Shown here: one piece after another, positions 24,828-32,629 of the stretch
Position numbering within the stretch: the stretch's first letter is position 1
Layout: every line of letters starts with the position of its first letter
From: Streptomyces xylophagus
Lineage (GTDB): Bacteria; Actinomycetota; Actinomycetes; Streptomycetales; Streptomycetaceae
Reading direction: 5' to 3'
DNA: 64,000 nt
Assembly (NCBI RefSeq): GCF_000716435.1
Contig: NZ_JNWO01000007.1
Span: forward strand, 186,001 to 250,000
The notes under the pieces: generated by a model
What the model was told of the DNA's origin: nothing
Seen by the model: the letters and a program-made list of their open reading frames with translations, nothing else
The model's database searches: none
Program-made: the position numbers and the translations under genes

Positions 24828-25565
24828 TCACAGCCGGCGCAGCCGGTCGTCGCTCACGCTGTGCAGTGCCTGTTCCTGTTCGTCGGACCGCACCCGTGCG
24901 TCGTCCAGCCGGTGGGTGAGTTTGTCGACCACGGCGACCACGCCGTCGATCTGGCGGGTCATCGAGACGGCGATGTCCGTCTCGCTCCTGCGCTCCAACC
25001 GGCCGGTGAGGGTGACGACTCCTTCCGTCACGGAGACGTCGATGCCGTGGGGCGGCACCCACAGGGTGCGCCCCAGCACGTCCTGGACAACCTCGTCATG
25101 GATCTCCGCGTCGGGCCGCAGGAAGACCTGGAGCAGGTCCCGTCGGGTGACGATGCCGACGAGCCGGTCCGCCTCGTCGAGAATCGGCAGCCGCTCGACG
25201 CGATGCCGGGCCATGGTCCGGGCGGCCTCGACGACGGTGTCGTCGGCGTGCACGGTGACCGGCGGCTCGGTCATCAGCCGCCCAGCCGTACGGGCTTCGG
25301 GCTTCGCGGCCTGCTGCCGGCCGCCGCGGGTCAGCGCGGCGAACCGCCGACGGCGCGGGGGTTCGTAGGGGTCGGGGGTCGTCGCCCGGCGGACCATGAG
25401 GTCCGTTTCGGAGATGACGCCGATCACCTTGTCGTCCTCGTCGACGACGGGCAGTCCGCTGATCCGGTGGGCGGCGAGCAGTCGCGCCACCTCCTTGAAC
25501 GGGGTGCCGTATTCGGCTCGGACGACGTCACTGGTCATCACGGAGCCGACCTTGTTGTGCTTCAT
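24828..25565 (-). CDS. CBS-CBS-BON domain protein
   Basis: A 245-residue protein. Two CBS domains (about residues 8-62 and 95-150) carry Met-Thr-Ser-Asp-Val-Val, Gly-Leu-Pro-Val-Val-Asp-Glu-Asp and Arg-Leu-Pro-Ile-Leu-Asp-Glu-Ala; a BON domain (about 155-222) has Val-Thr-Leu-Thr-Gly-Arg-Leu-Glu-Arg-Arg. CBS pairs bind adenine nucleotides and report energy state; BON domains often bind membranes. DosR/OsdR-type regulons contain such proteins. It follows the broken acetate-CoA ligase gene by 12 bp on the same strand, so it is probably the tail of that operon, driven from the box at 26668. A paralogue is at 43876-44607. Confidence 0.9.
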   Translation of the reverse strand: MKHNKVGSVMTSDVVRAEYGTPFKEVARLLAAHRISGLPVVDEDDKVIGVISETDLMVRRATTPDPYEPPRRRRFAALTRGGRQQAAKPEARTAGRLMTEPPVTVHADDTVVEAARTMARHRVERLPILDEADRLVGIVTRRDLLQVFLRPDAEIHDEVVQDVLGRTLWVPPHGIDVSVTEGVVTLTGRLERRSETDIAVSMTRQIDGVVAVVDKLTHRLDDARVRSDEQEQALHSVSDDRLRRL

Positions 25566-25577
25566 GGCTGTTCCTCC

Positions 25578-26580
25578 TCAGCGGAGTCGGCGCGGGTAGG
25601 GGTCGTGGGGCGGGCGCTGCAGCAGGCGGACGTATGCGTCGAGCACGGTGACCTGGTCCGGTGCCGCGAGGACCGGGTTGAAGTCGGCCTCGGCGAGCTG
25701 CGGCAGGTCGCTCGCCATGCGGGACAGGCGCAGCAGCAGTTGTTCCAGGGCTTGTAGGTCTACGGGGCCGCTGCCGTCCGCGCAGAACAGCAGCGGGGCG
25801 TGATCAGGTCGTGCACGTCGTGGTCGGTGAGCGGGGCGAGCCGCGCCGCCTGGTCGGCTAGTACCTCGGGTGCCGTACCGCCGAGTCCGAACAGGACGAG
25901 CGGTCCGAAGACCCCGTCCTGGACGACGCCGACGAACAGTTCGGTGCCGCGGGCGGCGAGCGGCTGTATGACCACCCCGGTCATCAGTCCCGCGAACCGT
26001 GTCTCCAAGTCCCGGAAGGCGGCGCGTACTTGGGAGTCGCCCCGCAGGTCGAGGTGGAGTGCGTGTTGCTGCGTCTTGTGCACGAGGCCGGGCCAGTGGG
26101 CCTTCATGACCACGCGTCCGTCGAAGCCGCGCAGCCGCTCCGCGGCCAGGGCGGCGTCGTTCTCGGTCTCGGCCCAGGCCCACGGGATCTGCGGGATGCC
26201 GTAGCAGGACAGGAGGTCGGCGCAGGTGCGCGGGTGCCGTCGAAGCGGCGCTCCGTGCGCAGCCCGAGGTCGGCGAAGAGGCAGAGCACCTCGTGGTTCT
26301 CGCTGAGTGCGTCGGCGGTGAAGGTGACGATGCCCTCGGCGCGGGCCGCGGAGACCAGGTGCTCGACGAGCAGGGTGCCGACACCACGGTGGTGCAGGCC
26401 GTCGGAGACGGCGATGGATGTCTCCGCGGAGTCCTTGTCGTCGCCTCCCGTGTCGTATTCGGCGAGGCCGATGACCCGGCCCTGGGTCTCGGCCAGCAGG
26501 GCGCGATAGCCCGGGTGGGTCTGGGCGCCGGCCGCCAGCAGCGCGTGGACCGGGGATCGGTTGAGTACGTCGTCCGTCAT
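25578..26580 (-). pseudogene. GNAT / ADP-forming acetate-CoA ligase fusion gene, frameshifted and internally deleted
   Basis: From ATG 26580 the frame encodes a GNAT domain (Tyr-Arg-Ala-Leu-Leu-Ala-Glu, Gly-Val-Gly-Thr-Leu-Leu-Val-Glu-His) to about 26230. It then passes, in another frame, straight into an ATP-grasp domain: Cys-Tyr-Gly-Ile-Pro, Val-Val-Met-Lys-Ala-His-Trp-Pro-Gly-Leu-Val-His-Lys, Phe-Gly-Leu-Gly-Gly. After a second shift near 25800 it ends in the frame closing at 25578. The CoA-binding and ligase domains (~450 residues) are absent. Intact relatives are ~900-residue fusions that interconvert acetyl-CoA and acetate and can acetylate proteins. This copy cannot be functional as a ligase; the GNAT part alone might still be translated. 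Confidence 0.78.
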
Positions 26581-26667
26581 CAGGCGTCTCCTCCAGGGCT
26601 TTGTCTCGGCACTTCGAGCATCCAGCGGATCAGCGAGGGGGCCCGTGGGCTGTCCGGGGTGTATCGG

Positions 26668-26681
26668 GGGCCGGTCGGCCC
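26668..26681. promoter_or_regulatory. Island palindrome upstream of the GNAT/ligase-CBS operon
   Basis: GGGCCGGTCGGCCC, a perfect 6-bp inverted repeat with a 2-bp centre, 88 bp upstream of ATG 26580. Identical to the sites at 36872 and 37699. Confidence 0.75.
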
Positions 26682-26710
26682 AACCCTTTCCGCCGGTCGT
26701 CCGTGACATG

Positions 26711-26748
26711 CGGAGGGGACCGGCGTCCCATGGCGCCGGTCCCCTCCG
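26711..26748. terminator. Strong hairpin terminator after the GAPDH gene
   Basis: A perfect 15-bp stem (26711-26725 with 26734-26748) around an 8-base loop, with a further outer pairing of GACATG and CATGTC. It lies 8 bp past the stop of the GAPDH gene and upstream of the GNAT/ligase promoter, and would end transcription of the four-gene GAPDH operon. No U-run follows, as usual in Streptomyces. Confidence 0.8.
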
Positions 26749-26755
26749 GGGCATG

Positions 26756-27769
26756 TCAGTCGTCGGCGACGAGAGCCGTGAGGTCGAGGAGCCGGTTGGT
26801 GTAGCCCCACTCGTTGTCGTACCAGCCGAAGACCTTGACGAGCGTGCCGTTGGCCTGGGTGAGGGCCGGGTCGAAGATGCAGGAGGCGGGGTCGCCGATG
26901 ACGTCACGGGACACGATGGGGGCCTTCGACACCCGGAGAATTCCCTGGAGCTGCCCCTCGGCGGCCACGGTGAACGCCTCGTTGACCTCGTCCGCGGTCA
27001 CCTCCCGGTTCAGGACCACGGCGAGGTCGGTGAGCGAGCCGTCCTCGACAGGGACTCGGACGGCGATACCGTCCAGCGCCCCCGCCAGCTCCGGTATGAC
27101 GAGGCCGACCGCGCGGGCGGCTCCGGTGCTGGTCGGGATGATGTTCAGTGCGGCCGAGCGGGCCCGGCGCAGGTCCTTGTGCGGGCCGTCGAGGAGGGAC
27201 TGGTCGTTGGTGTAGGCGTGGATGGTGGTCATCATGCCGCGCTCGACACCGAAGGCGTCGTGGAGCACTTTCATCATCGGGGCGACGCAGTTGGTGGTGC
27301 AGGAGGCGGCGGAGACGATCCGGTCGCGGTGACGGTCGTACGTCGCGTCGTTGACTCCCATCACGATGGTGGCGTCCACGTTCTTGCCGGGCGCGGACAG
27401 CAGCACGGTGTGCGCACCGGCCTTCAGGTGCAGGGCGGCGGAGTCGCGGTCGCGGAAGCGGCCGGTGGACTCGACGACGACGCCGACGCCGTAGTCGGAC
27501 CAGTGCAGGGCGGCCGGGTCGCGTTCGGCGCTGACGGCGATGCGCCGGTCGTCGACCGTGATCGAGCTGTCGTCGTGGCTCACCTCGCGTCCGATGCGGC
27601 CGAACGTGGAGTCGTACTCCAACAGGTGGGCCAGGGTGGCGGGTGAGGCGATGTCGTTGATCGCGACCACCTCGATGTCCTGGGTGCCCGCCTCGGCGCG
27701 GTCGAGGGCAGCGCGCAGATAGGTGCGGCCTATGCGGCCGAAGCCGTTGATGCCGACTCGTACGGTCAT
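26756..27769 (-). CDS. gap: Glyceraldehyde-3-phosphate dehydrogenase
   Basis: A 337-residue enzyme of normal length. Asn-Gly-Phe-Gly-Arg-Ile-Gly-Arg opens the NAD domain (8-15); catalytic Cys157 is in Ser-Cys-Thr-Thr-Asn-Cys and His184 in Thr-Ile-His-Ala-Tyr-Thr. It oxidises glyceraldehyde 3-phosphate in glycolysis. A Streptomyces genome will have a housekeeping gap elsewhere; this copy lies in a dormancy-type operon behind a USP and an alcohol dehydrogenase, suggesting a low-oxygen glycolytic isozyme whose NADH is reoxidised by the neighbouring dehydrogenase (inference). A strong hairpin follows the stop. Confidence 0.95.
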   Translation of the reverse strand: MTVRVGINGFGRIGRTYLRAALDRAEAGTQDIEVVAINDIASPATLAHLLEYDSTFGRIGREVSHDDSSITVDDRRIAVSAERDPAALHWSDYGVGVVVESTGRFRDRDSAALHLKAGAHTVLLSAPGKNVDATIVMGVNDATYDRHRDRIVSAASCTTNCVAPMMKVLHDAFGVERGMMTTIHAYTNDQSLLDGPHKDLRRARSAALNIIPTSTGAARAVGLVIPELAGALDGIAVRVPVEDGSLTDLAVVLNREVTADEVNEAFTVAAEGQLQGILRVSKAPIVSRDVIGDPASCIFDPALTQANGTLVKVFGWYDNEWGYTNRLLDLTALVADD

Positions 27770-27949
27770 GACGGTGAACTCCTTTTGGTGAGTGGTCGGT
27801 TGAGGCGTTCCAGAGCTGGTCCACGACCTCGGGCAGATCGACGCAGTGACGCCAGGTGGTGCGTACGGCCTCTGGACACTTGTCGAGAACCTGGTCGACG
27901 AGGCCGGGTCCGGGTGCGAGAAGCCGCCGTGCCCCGGACCCTCCGGCGG

Positions 27950-28831
27950 TCACACCCGCTCGGGCACGATCACGACCGGGCAGGTGGAGTGGTGCAGTAC
28001 CCCGTGGGCCACCCGGCCCAGTTGGAGCCCGTAGTGCCCAGCGCGGCGCTTGGCTCCGACAACCAGGAGGTCGGCGTCCCGCGAGGCGTCCACGAGCACG
28101 GTCCGGGTGCGGCCTTCGACCGTACGGCGGTGTGACGCGACATCGGCGGGAGCGTCCTGGAGCGCCGCTTCCAGGGCTTCCACCGCCTGCTGCTCGTGCA
28201 GTCGGGCGGGTTCTCCGGCGAGCAGTGGAAGATCGGTGCTCTCGCGCGCGGGCCACCGCCAGGCCCGTACGGCGTCCACCGGCACCCCACGCCGCCGCGC
28301 CTCCTCGAAGGCGAAGCGCACCGCCGCCGAACCTGCCGGCTTCTCTCCGACACCCACGACCACACGGCCGTGTGTTCCGGTCCGGGCCTGGTTGTCGTGG
28401 TTGCCGCGCACGACGACCATCGGACACTGCGCGTGCCCGGCCACGACCAGGCTCACGGAACCCAGCAGCGCCTCGGCGAGCCCGCTGCGACCACGAGTGC
28501 CCGTCACCAGCAGCGAGGCGGTCCTGCTCTCCCGCACCAGCGCGTACTCGGGTTCCTCGGGCAGCACGTCGGTGGAGACCTTCACGTCGGGCTGTCGGTG
28601 GCGAGCGCGTCGGGCTGCCGTATCGACGATGTCCTCGGCCCGCACCTGCTCGGACGGCTTGTTCAGGTCCGTGGCGAGCGAGGTGCCCTCGTACCGTTCC
28701 CACAGCGAGGCGTAGACCACCCGCAGCGGGATCCCGCGCAGTACGGCCTCGTCGGCAGCCCAGTCGACGGCTCGCAGGCTGGGCTCGGAGCCGTCGACGC
28801 CGACGATGATCGGGAGGTCCATCGTCCTCAC
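27950..28831 (-). CDS. Universal stress protein, two tandem UspA domains
   Basis: A 293-residue tandem USP. Domain 1 (about 6-150) starts Ile-Ile-Val-Gly-Val-Asp-Gly-Ser-Glu-Pro-Ser and has Leu-Leu-Val-Thr-Gly-Thr-Arg-Gly-Arg-Ser-Gly-Leu-Ala; domain 2 (about 155-290) has Val-Val-Val-Gly-Val-Gly-Glu-Lys and closes Cys-Pro-Val-Val-Ile-Val-Pro. The ATP-site glycines of domain 1 are intact. The start overlaps the stop of the alcohol dehydrogenase gene by four bases (ATGA), so the two are translated together. The 180 bp after its stop and before the GAPDH gene contain a short protein-like minus-strand stretch I cannot identify. Confidence 0.93.
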   Translation of the reverse strand: MRTMDLPIIVGVDGSEPSLRAVDWAADEAVLRGIPLRVVYASLWERYEGTSLATDLNKPSEQVRAEDIVDTAARRARHRQPDVKVSTDVLPEEPEYALVRESRTASLLVTGTRGRSGLAEALLGSVSLVVAGHAQCPMVVVRGNHDNQARTGTHGRVVVGVGEKPAGSAAVRFAFEEARRRGVPVDAVRAWRWPARESTDLPLLAGEPARLHEQQAVEALEAALQDAPADVASHRRTVEGRTRTVLVDASRDADLLVVGAKRRAGHYGLQLGRVAHGVLHHSTCPVVIVPERV

Positions 28832-29850
28832 CGTCCCTTACCGAGGTCGAAGACGATCCGGGCCCTGACGTCGCCGCGCAGCACGTCGGCGATGGATTCG
28901 TTGACGGTGTCCAGCGGGCGGGTCTCGCAGATGACCTTGGTCCGGCCGGCCGCGTGCAGTTGGAAGACCTCGGCGAGGTCCTGCCGGGTGCCGACGATCG
29001 AGCCGATCACCGACGTGCCGTTCAGCACGGTGTCGAAGATCGGGACCTGGATCGTGCCGTGTGCGGGCAGGGCGACCATGACGAGCTTCCCGCCGCGCCG
29101 CAGACCTGAGTTGACGGCGGCGAACGCGGCCTCGTTCACGGACAGGGCGATCGCCGCGTGCGCACCGCCGTGCCGCTTGAGGACCTCTCCTACGTCGTCC
29201 TTGCGGGCGTCGATGACGAGGTCCGCGCCGAGCGCGGTGGCGAGTTCGAGCTTCTCGTCGGTGACGTCGATCGCGGCGACGGTGGCCCCGGCGATCTTCG
29301 CGTACTGCACCGCCAGGTGTCCGAGTCCGCCGACACCGGAGATCGCGACGAGCTGCGCGGGCCGGACACCCGCGACCTTGAGCGCCTTGTACGTGGTCAC
29401 GCCGGCGCAGGCCAGCGGGGCGGCGTCCACGGCGGTCACGCCGTCGGGCACCGGCTGGGCGAAGTCGGCCCAGGCCAGCATCTTCTCGGCGTACCCGCCG
29501 TCGCAGCCGTAGCCGGTGTTGATCTGCTGCTCGCACAGCGTCTCCCAGCCGGACAGGCAGTGCTCGCACCGTCCGCAGGCCCAGCCGAGCCACGGCACGG
29601 CCACCCGCTGCCCGACGGACAGGTGGGTGACGCCGTCGCCGAGCTTCTCGACGAGGCCGACGCCTTCGTGGCCGGGGACGAACGGCGGGATCGGCTTGAC
29701 GGGCCAGTCGCCGTGGGCGGCATGGATGTCGGTGTGGCACAGCCCGGAGGCCTCGACGCGCACGCGGACCTGGCCGGGGCCGGGTTCGGGGTCGGGGCGG
29801 TCCTCGATGACCAGGGGTTCGCCGAAGGCTCGTACGACCGCTGCCTTCAT
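28828..29850 (-). CDS. adhP: Zinc-dependent alcohol dehydrogenase (AdhP type)
   Basis: A 340-residue medium-chain dehydrogenase. Catalytic zinc ligands are Cys38, His61-Glu62 and Cys148; structural zinc cysteines are 92, 95, 98 and 106; the NAD motif Gly-Val-Gly-Gly-Leu-Gly is at 172-177. AdhP-like enzymes reduce acetaldehyde to ethanol with NADH or work in reverse. In this block it would reoxidise NADH when oxygen is limiting, next to GAPDH and pyruvate formate-lyase (inference). It lies between two USP genes, 23 bp after the first and overlapping the second, as in the S. coelicolor OsdR-controlled cluster. Confidence 0.95.
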   Translation of the reverse strand: MKAAVVRAFGEPLVIEDRPDPEPGPGQVRVRVEASGLCHTDIHAAHGDWPVKPIPPFVPGHEGVGLVEKLGDGVTHLSVGQRVAVPWLGWACGRCEHCLSGWETLCEQQINTGYGCDGGYAEKMLAWADFAQPVPDGVTAVDAAPLACAGVTTYKALKVAGVRPAQLVAISGVGGLGHLAVQYAKIAGATVAAIDVTDEKLELATALGADLVIDARKDDVGEVLKRHGGAHAAIALSVNEAAFAAVNSGLRRGGKLVMVALPAHGTIQVPIFDTVLNGTSVIGSIVGTRQDLAEVFQLHAAGRTKVICETRPLDTVNESIADVLRGDVRARIVFDLGKGR

Positions 29851-29873
29851 GGTTGCTGCTCCTCAGGTGTGGG

Positions 29874-30779
29874 TCAGTCGTGCGGGACGACGGCGACGGG
29901 GGCCGTGGAGTGGTGCAGGACGGCGTGGGTGACGGAGCCGATGTGGGCACCGAGCGGGCCGCGCCGGACGCGGCGGCCGACGACGACCAGAGATGCCTCA
30001 CGGGAGGCGTCGACGAGGTGGTTGCCGGGGGTGCCGTAGGGGCACTCCTCGGTGACCTCGGTCTCCGGGAACTTCTCCGTCCACGGGCGCAGGACCTCGG
30101 TGAGGGCGGTGGATTCGCGCAGTGCCAGGGCATCCTGCACTTCGAGGTCCACGGGCAGGCCGTAGGCGTAGTAGGCGGGTGGGTTCCAGCCGTGGACGAC
30201 GCGAAGTGAGGTGCTGCGGCGGGCGGCCGCGGCGAACGCGAACCCGATGAGTTCGTCGTCGGGGCTCTCGATGTCGAGGCCGAGGACTACGGGCCGGAAC
30301 GGAATCGCCGCGGACCGGATGCCGACCGGGTCCGTCTCGTGTTCGTCGGCGGCCTGCTCCCCCGCACGGACGAACACGACCGGCCGGTCGGCATGAGCCA
30401 CGACGGACAGCCCGACCGAGCCGACCATGAACCCGCCGACCCCGCCCAGTCCACGGGAGCCGAGAACGAGCAGCTCCGCGTCCTTCGCGGCGCTCACCAG
30501 TACGTCGGCGGGCCGGCCGGAAAGCTGTTCAGCGGTCACCTCAACGCCGGGATGGCGCAGCCGGATGCCTTCCGCCGTCTCGCGGGGAATCCGCTCGGTC
30601 CAGTACTGCTGCCTCTCGGCGCCGAGCAGCGGTGCCTGCGCCATGGGCGCCGGTACGGGCTCCCAGACCTGAACGAGCTTCAGCGGCAGGCCGAGCAGCC
30701 GTGCCTCGCGGGCGGCCCACTCGACCGCCGCCCGGCTCTCGGCGGAGCCGTCGAGGCCGACGGTGACGGTGCGGGTCAT
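29874..30779 (-). CDS. Universal stress protein, two tandem UspA domains
   Basis: A 301-residue tandem USP. Domain 1 begins Val-Thr-Val-Gly-Leu-Asp-Gly-Ser-Ala-Glu and contains Leu-Leu-Val-Leu-Gly-Ser-Arg-Gly-Leu-Gly-Gly-Val-Gly-Gly-Phe with all ATP-site glycines. Domain 2 (about 160-300) starts Val-Val-Leu-Gly-Leu-Asp-Ile and ends Ala-Pro-Val-Ala-Val-Val-Pro. The ATG at 30779 follows GAAGGTGG; the frame further upstream is not USP-like. It is the first gene of a four-gene operon (USP, AdhP, USP, GAPDH), with a regulon box at 30863-30876. Confidence 0.93.
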   Translation of the reverse strand: MTRTVTVGLDGSAESRAAVEWAAREARLLGLPLKLVQVWEPVPAPMAQAPLLGAERQQYWTERIPRETAEGIRLRHPGVEVTAEQLSGRPADVLVSAAKDAELLVLGSRGLGGVGGFMVGSVGLSVVAHADRPVVFVRAGEQAADEHETDPVGIRSAAIPFRPVVLGLDIESPDDELIGFAFAAAARRSTSLRVVHGWNPPAYYAYGLPVDLEVQDALALRESTALTEVLRPWTEKFPETEVTEECPYGTPGNHLVDASREASLVVVGRRVRRGPLGAHIGSVTHAVLHHSTAPVAVVPHD

Positions 30780-30862
30780 GGTGTCCACCTTCTGGATCGG
30801 GGTCCTGATTCGAGCTTGGTCCTCGGATGAGGCGCCCGGCATGGGCCGCAGGTCCCTGCATG

Positions 30863-30876
30863 GGACCGAACGGCCC
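30863..30876. promoter_or_regulatory. Island palindrome upstream of the USP-adhP-USP-gap operon
   Basis: GGACCGAACGGCCC, one position off the perfect palindrome, 84 bp upstream of ATG 30779. Spacing to the start matches that at the other sites. Confidence 0.7.
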
Positions 30877-30930
30877 TGGCCGGTGTTCGGCGCGGCGGGC
30901 TCACCGACGAGCCCGCCGCCCCTCCCGCGA

Positions 30931-31566
30931 TCAGCGCAGCCAGTGGCTACGGCGGACCAGCGGGAGCTTGGCCCAGAGCCTGCCGAGGCCGAGGGTGTCG
31001 CTGGCGGAGACAGCGGCCAGGGCGATCAGGGCGACGGCGTAGATGAGGTGGTAGTCCACGAACGGGTTCGGCGACATGCTCGGCGAGCCGTCCGAGAGGT
31101 GCTGGGCGGGCGGCCATTCGGCCAGCCACATGAACGCCATCATCAAAGTGCCCGCGACGGCCGCGAAGCGCAGTGCGACACCGGCGACGAGCGCGGCCCC
31201 GACCCCGAGCAGACCGAGCATGAACAGCCAGTCGACCCAGCCGGCACCGGCCCAGGAGTGGAACGTGGACTCCATCGGACCGGCGGCCACGCCGCTCAGG
31301 AAGCCTTTCGTCGGCGAGCCGCCGTCGGTCCAGCCCTTGCCGGAGGGGGTGGCGTAGCCGAGGCCGAAGGTCTTGTCGAGGAAGGCCCACAGGAAGACGA
31401 ACCCGGTGAGCAGGCGCAGGGACGCGAAGGCATAGGCCCGGGCGACGTGGGTGTCGCTGTGTGCCGACACGGTGGGCTCGGAGACGGCGGCGGGGGCGGT
31501 CCGGTTGCTGCGCGAGGACGGCAGGTGGAAGCCCTGGCTGGGGTGAGGGGTCTCGTGAACGGCCAT
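30931..31566 (-). CDS. DoxX/DoxD-like membrane protein
   Basis: A 211-residue protein with a ~40-residue hydrophilic N-terminus and four hydrophobic segments (starting at about 47, 107, 128 and 180). Leu-Leu-Thr-Gly-Phe-Val-Phe-Leu-Trp-Ala-Phe-Leu-Asp-Lys-Thr-Phe-Gly-Leu-Gly-Tyr is the DoxD/TQO-small-subunit-like block. Relatives are subunits of thiosulfate:quinone oxidoreductase or redox-linked membrane proteins; a role in quinone-coupled redox balance is possible but not shown. It is monocistronic, 111 bp downstream of the box at 31677-31690. A close paralogue is at 44621-45244. Confidence 0.85.
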   Translation of the reverse strand: MAVHETPHPSQGFHLPSSRSNRTAPAAVSEPTVSAHSDTHVARAYAFASLRLLTGFVFLWAFLDKTFGLGYATPSGKGWTDGGSPTKGFLSGVAAGPMESTFHSWAGAGWVDWLFMLGLLGVGAALVAGVALRFAAVAGTLMMAFMWLAEWPPAQHLSDGSPSMSPNPFVDYHLIYAVALIALAAVSASDTLGLGRLWAKLPLVRRSHWLR

Positions 31567-31676
31567 GGTGGTGATCCCTTCGGGGAGAGTGGGACTGTCG
31601 TCCGGTCGGTGTCCGACGTTCCTCACTCTTGTCTCGCGGGGCGGCCGGCGCCGGATGCCGAAGGTCCGTGGCCGCG

Positions 31677-31690
31677 GGGCTGAACGGCCC
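31677..31690. promoter_or_regulatory. Island palindrome upstream of the first DoxX gene
   Basis: GGGCTGAACGGCCC, one position off the perfect palindrome, 111 bp upstream of ATG 31566. Confidence 0.65.
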
Positions 31691-31882
31691 TGTCTCCAGG
31701 GACTGTTGGGGTGCGTGCCCGGCATCCGGCGCCTCGGACACACCTCACCTGTCACGGCCTGGTGCCCGGAGCCGTCGCCCTCCTCGGCTGCGGGGCAACC
31801 TGCCGGCCGGCGTCACCGGGGCCGCGTACCTGGGGCCGCAGGTCTCAGTGCCCTCGGGCGCTACACCACCCTGGTGTCGCGA

Positions 31883-32629
31883 TCAGTAGGCCGACAGACC
31901 GTGCGCCCGGAACTGTTGACGGACACGTTCGACCAGTTCGGGAGTGGGGACGGGACTGTCGCGCAGCGGGAACGGTACGCCGAGGGCCTCGTACTTCGCG
32001 GCGCCCAGCTTGTGGAACGGCAGGATGTCCACGCGGTCGACCGAGCCGAGTCCCGCGACGAAGTCGGCAAGGCCGTCCACGGATTCCGCGTCGTCCGTCC
32101 AGCCGGGTACCAGGACGTACCTGATCCACATGCGGACGCCGAGCCGGTCGAGGCGGGTCGCGAAGTTCAGGGTGGGGGCGAGTGCGCCGCCTGTCAGGTG
32201 GCGGTAGGTCGTGAGGTCGAAGGACTTGATGTCCAGGAGCACCAGGTCGGTGTCGGCGAGGAGTTCGTCGGTGGCGCGGGCACCGAGGAAGCCCGAGGTG
32301 TCGAGGGCGGTGTGCAGTCCGGCCTCCTTGCAGCGGCGCAGGATCTCGCTGCTGAAGGCGGACTGGAGCAGCGGCTCGCCGCCCGTGAGGGTCACGCCGC
32401 CGCCGGCGATGGTGATGAAGGCGCGGTACTTCTCGATCTCCGCCATCACCTCGTCGACCGTCGCCTCCCGCCCGTCACGCATGTGCCAGGTGTCGGGGTT
32501 GGCGCAGTACAGGCACCGCAGCGGGCAACCGGAGACGAAGAGGACGAACCGGGTCCCGGGGCCGTCCACGCCGGTGGACAGGTCCCAGGAGTGGATCCGG
32601 CCGGTCGTCACGGCCCGGACGGTGCTCAC
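31883..32629 (-). CDS. pflA: Pyruvate formate-lyase-activating enzyme (radical SAM)
   Basis: A 248-residue radical SAM protein. The [4Fe-4S] motif Cys-x3-Cys-x2-Cys is at 35, 39 and 42 ([10 protein letters not shown]), followed by Thr-Leu-Thr-Gly-Gly-Glu-Pro-Leu-Leu and Leu-Asp-Ile-Lys. It generates the glycyl radical on pyruvate formate-lyase by reductive cleavage of SAM, in the absence of oxygen. It begins within the stop of the lyase gene (ATGA at 32626-32629), so synthesis is coupled to its substrate protein. Length and motifs are those of a functional PflA. Confidence 0.95.
   Translation of the reverse strand: MSTVRAVTTGRIHSWDLSTGVDGPGTRFVLFVSGCPLRCLYCANPDTWHMRDGREATVDEVMAEIEKYRAFITIAGGGVTLTGGEPLLQSAFSSEILRRCKEAGLHTALDTSGFLGARATDELLADTDLVLLDIKSFDLTTYRHLTGGALAPTLNFATRLDRLGVRMWIRYVLVPGWTDDAESVDGLADFVAGLGSVDRVDILPFHKLGAAKYEALGVPFPLRDSPVPTPELVERVRQQFRAHGLSAY

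Noticed and set aside
26904..28703. A 599-residue frame antisense/off-frame to GAPDH and a USP gene
   Set aside because: Composition is arginine/proline-rich; the USP and GAPDH frames explain the DNA. Only the short 27780-27900 part looks protein-like and I cannot name it.
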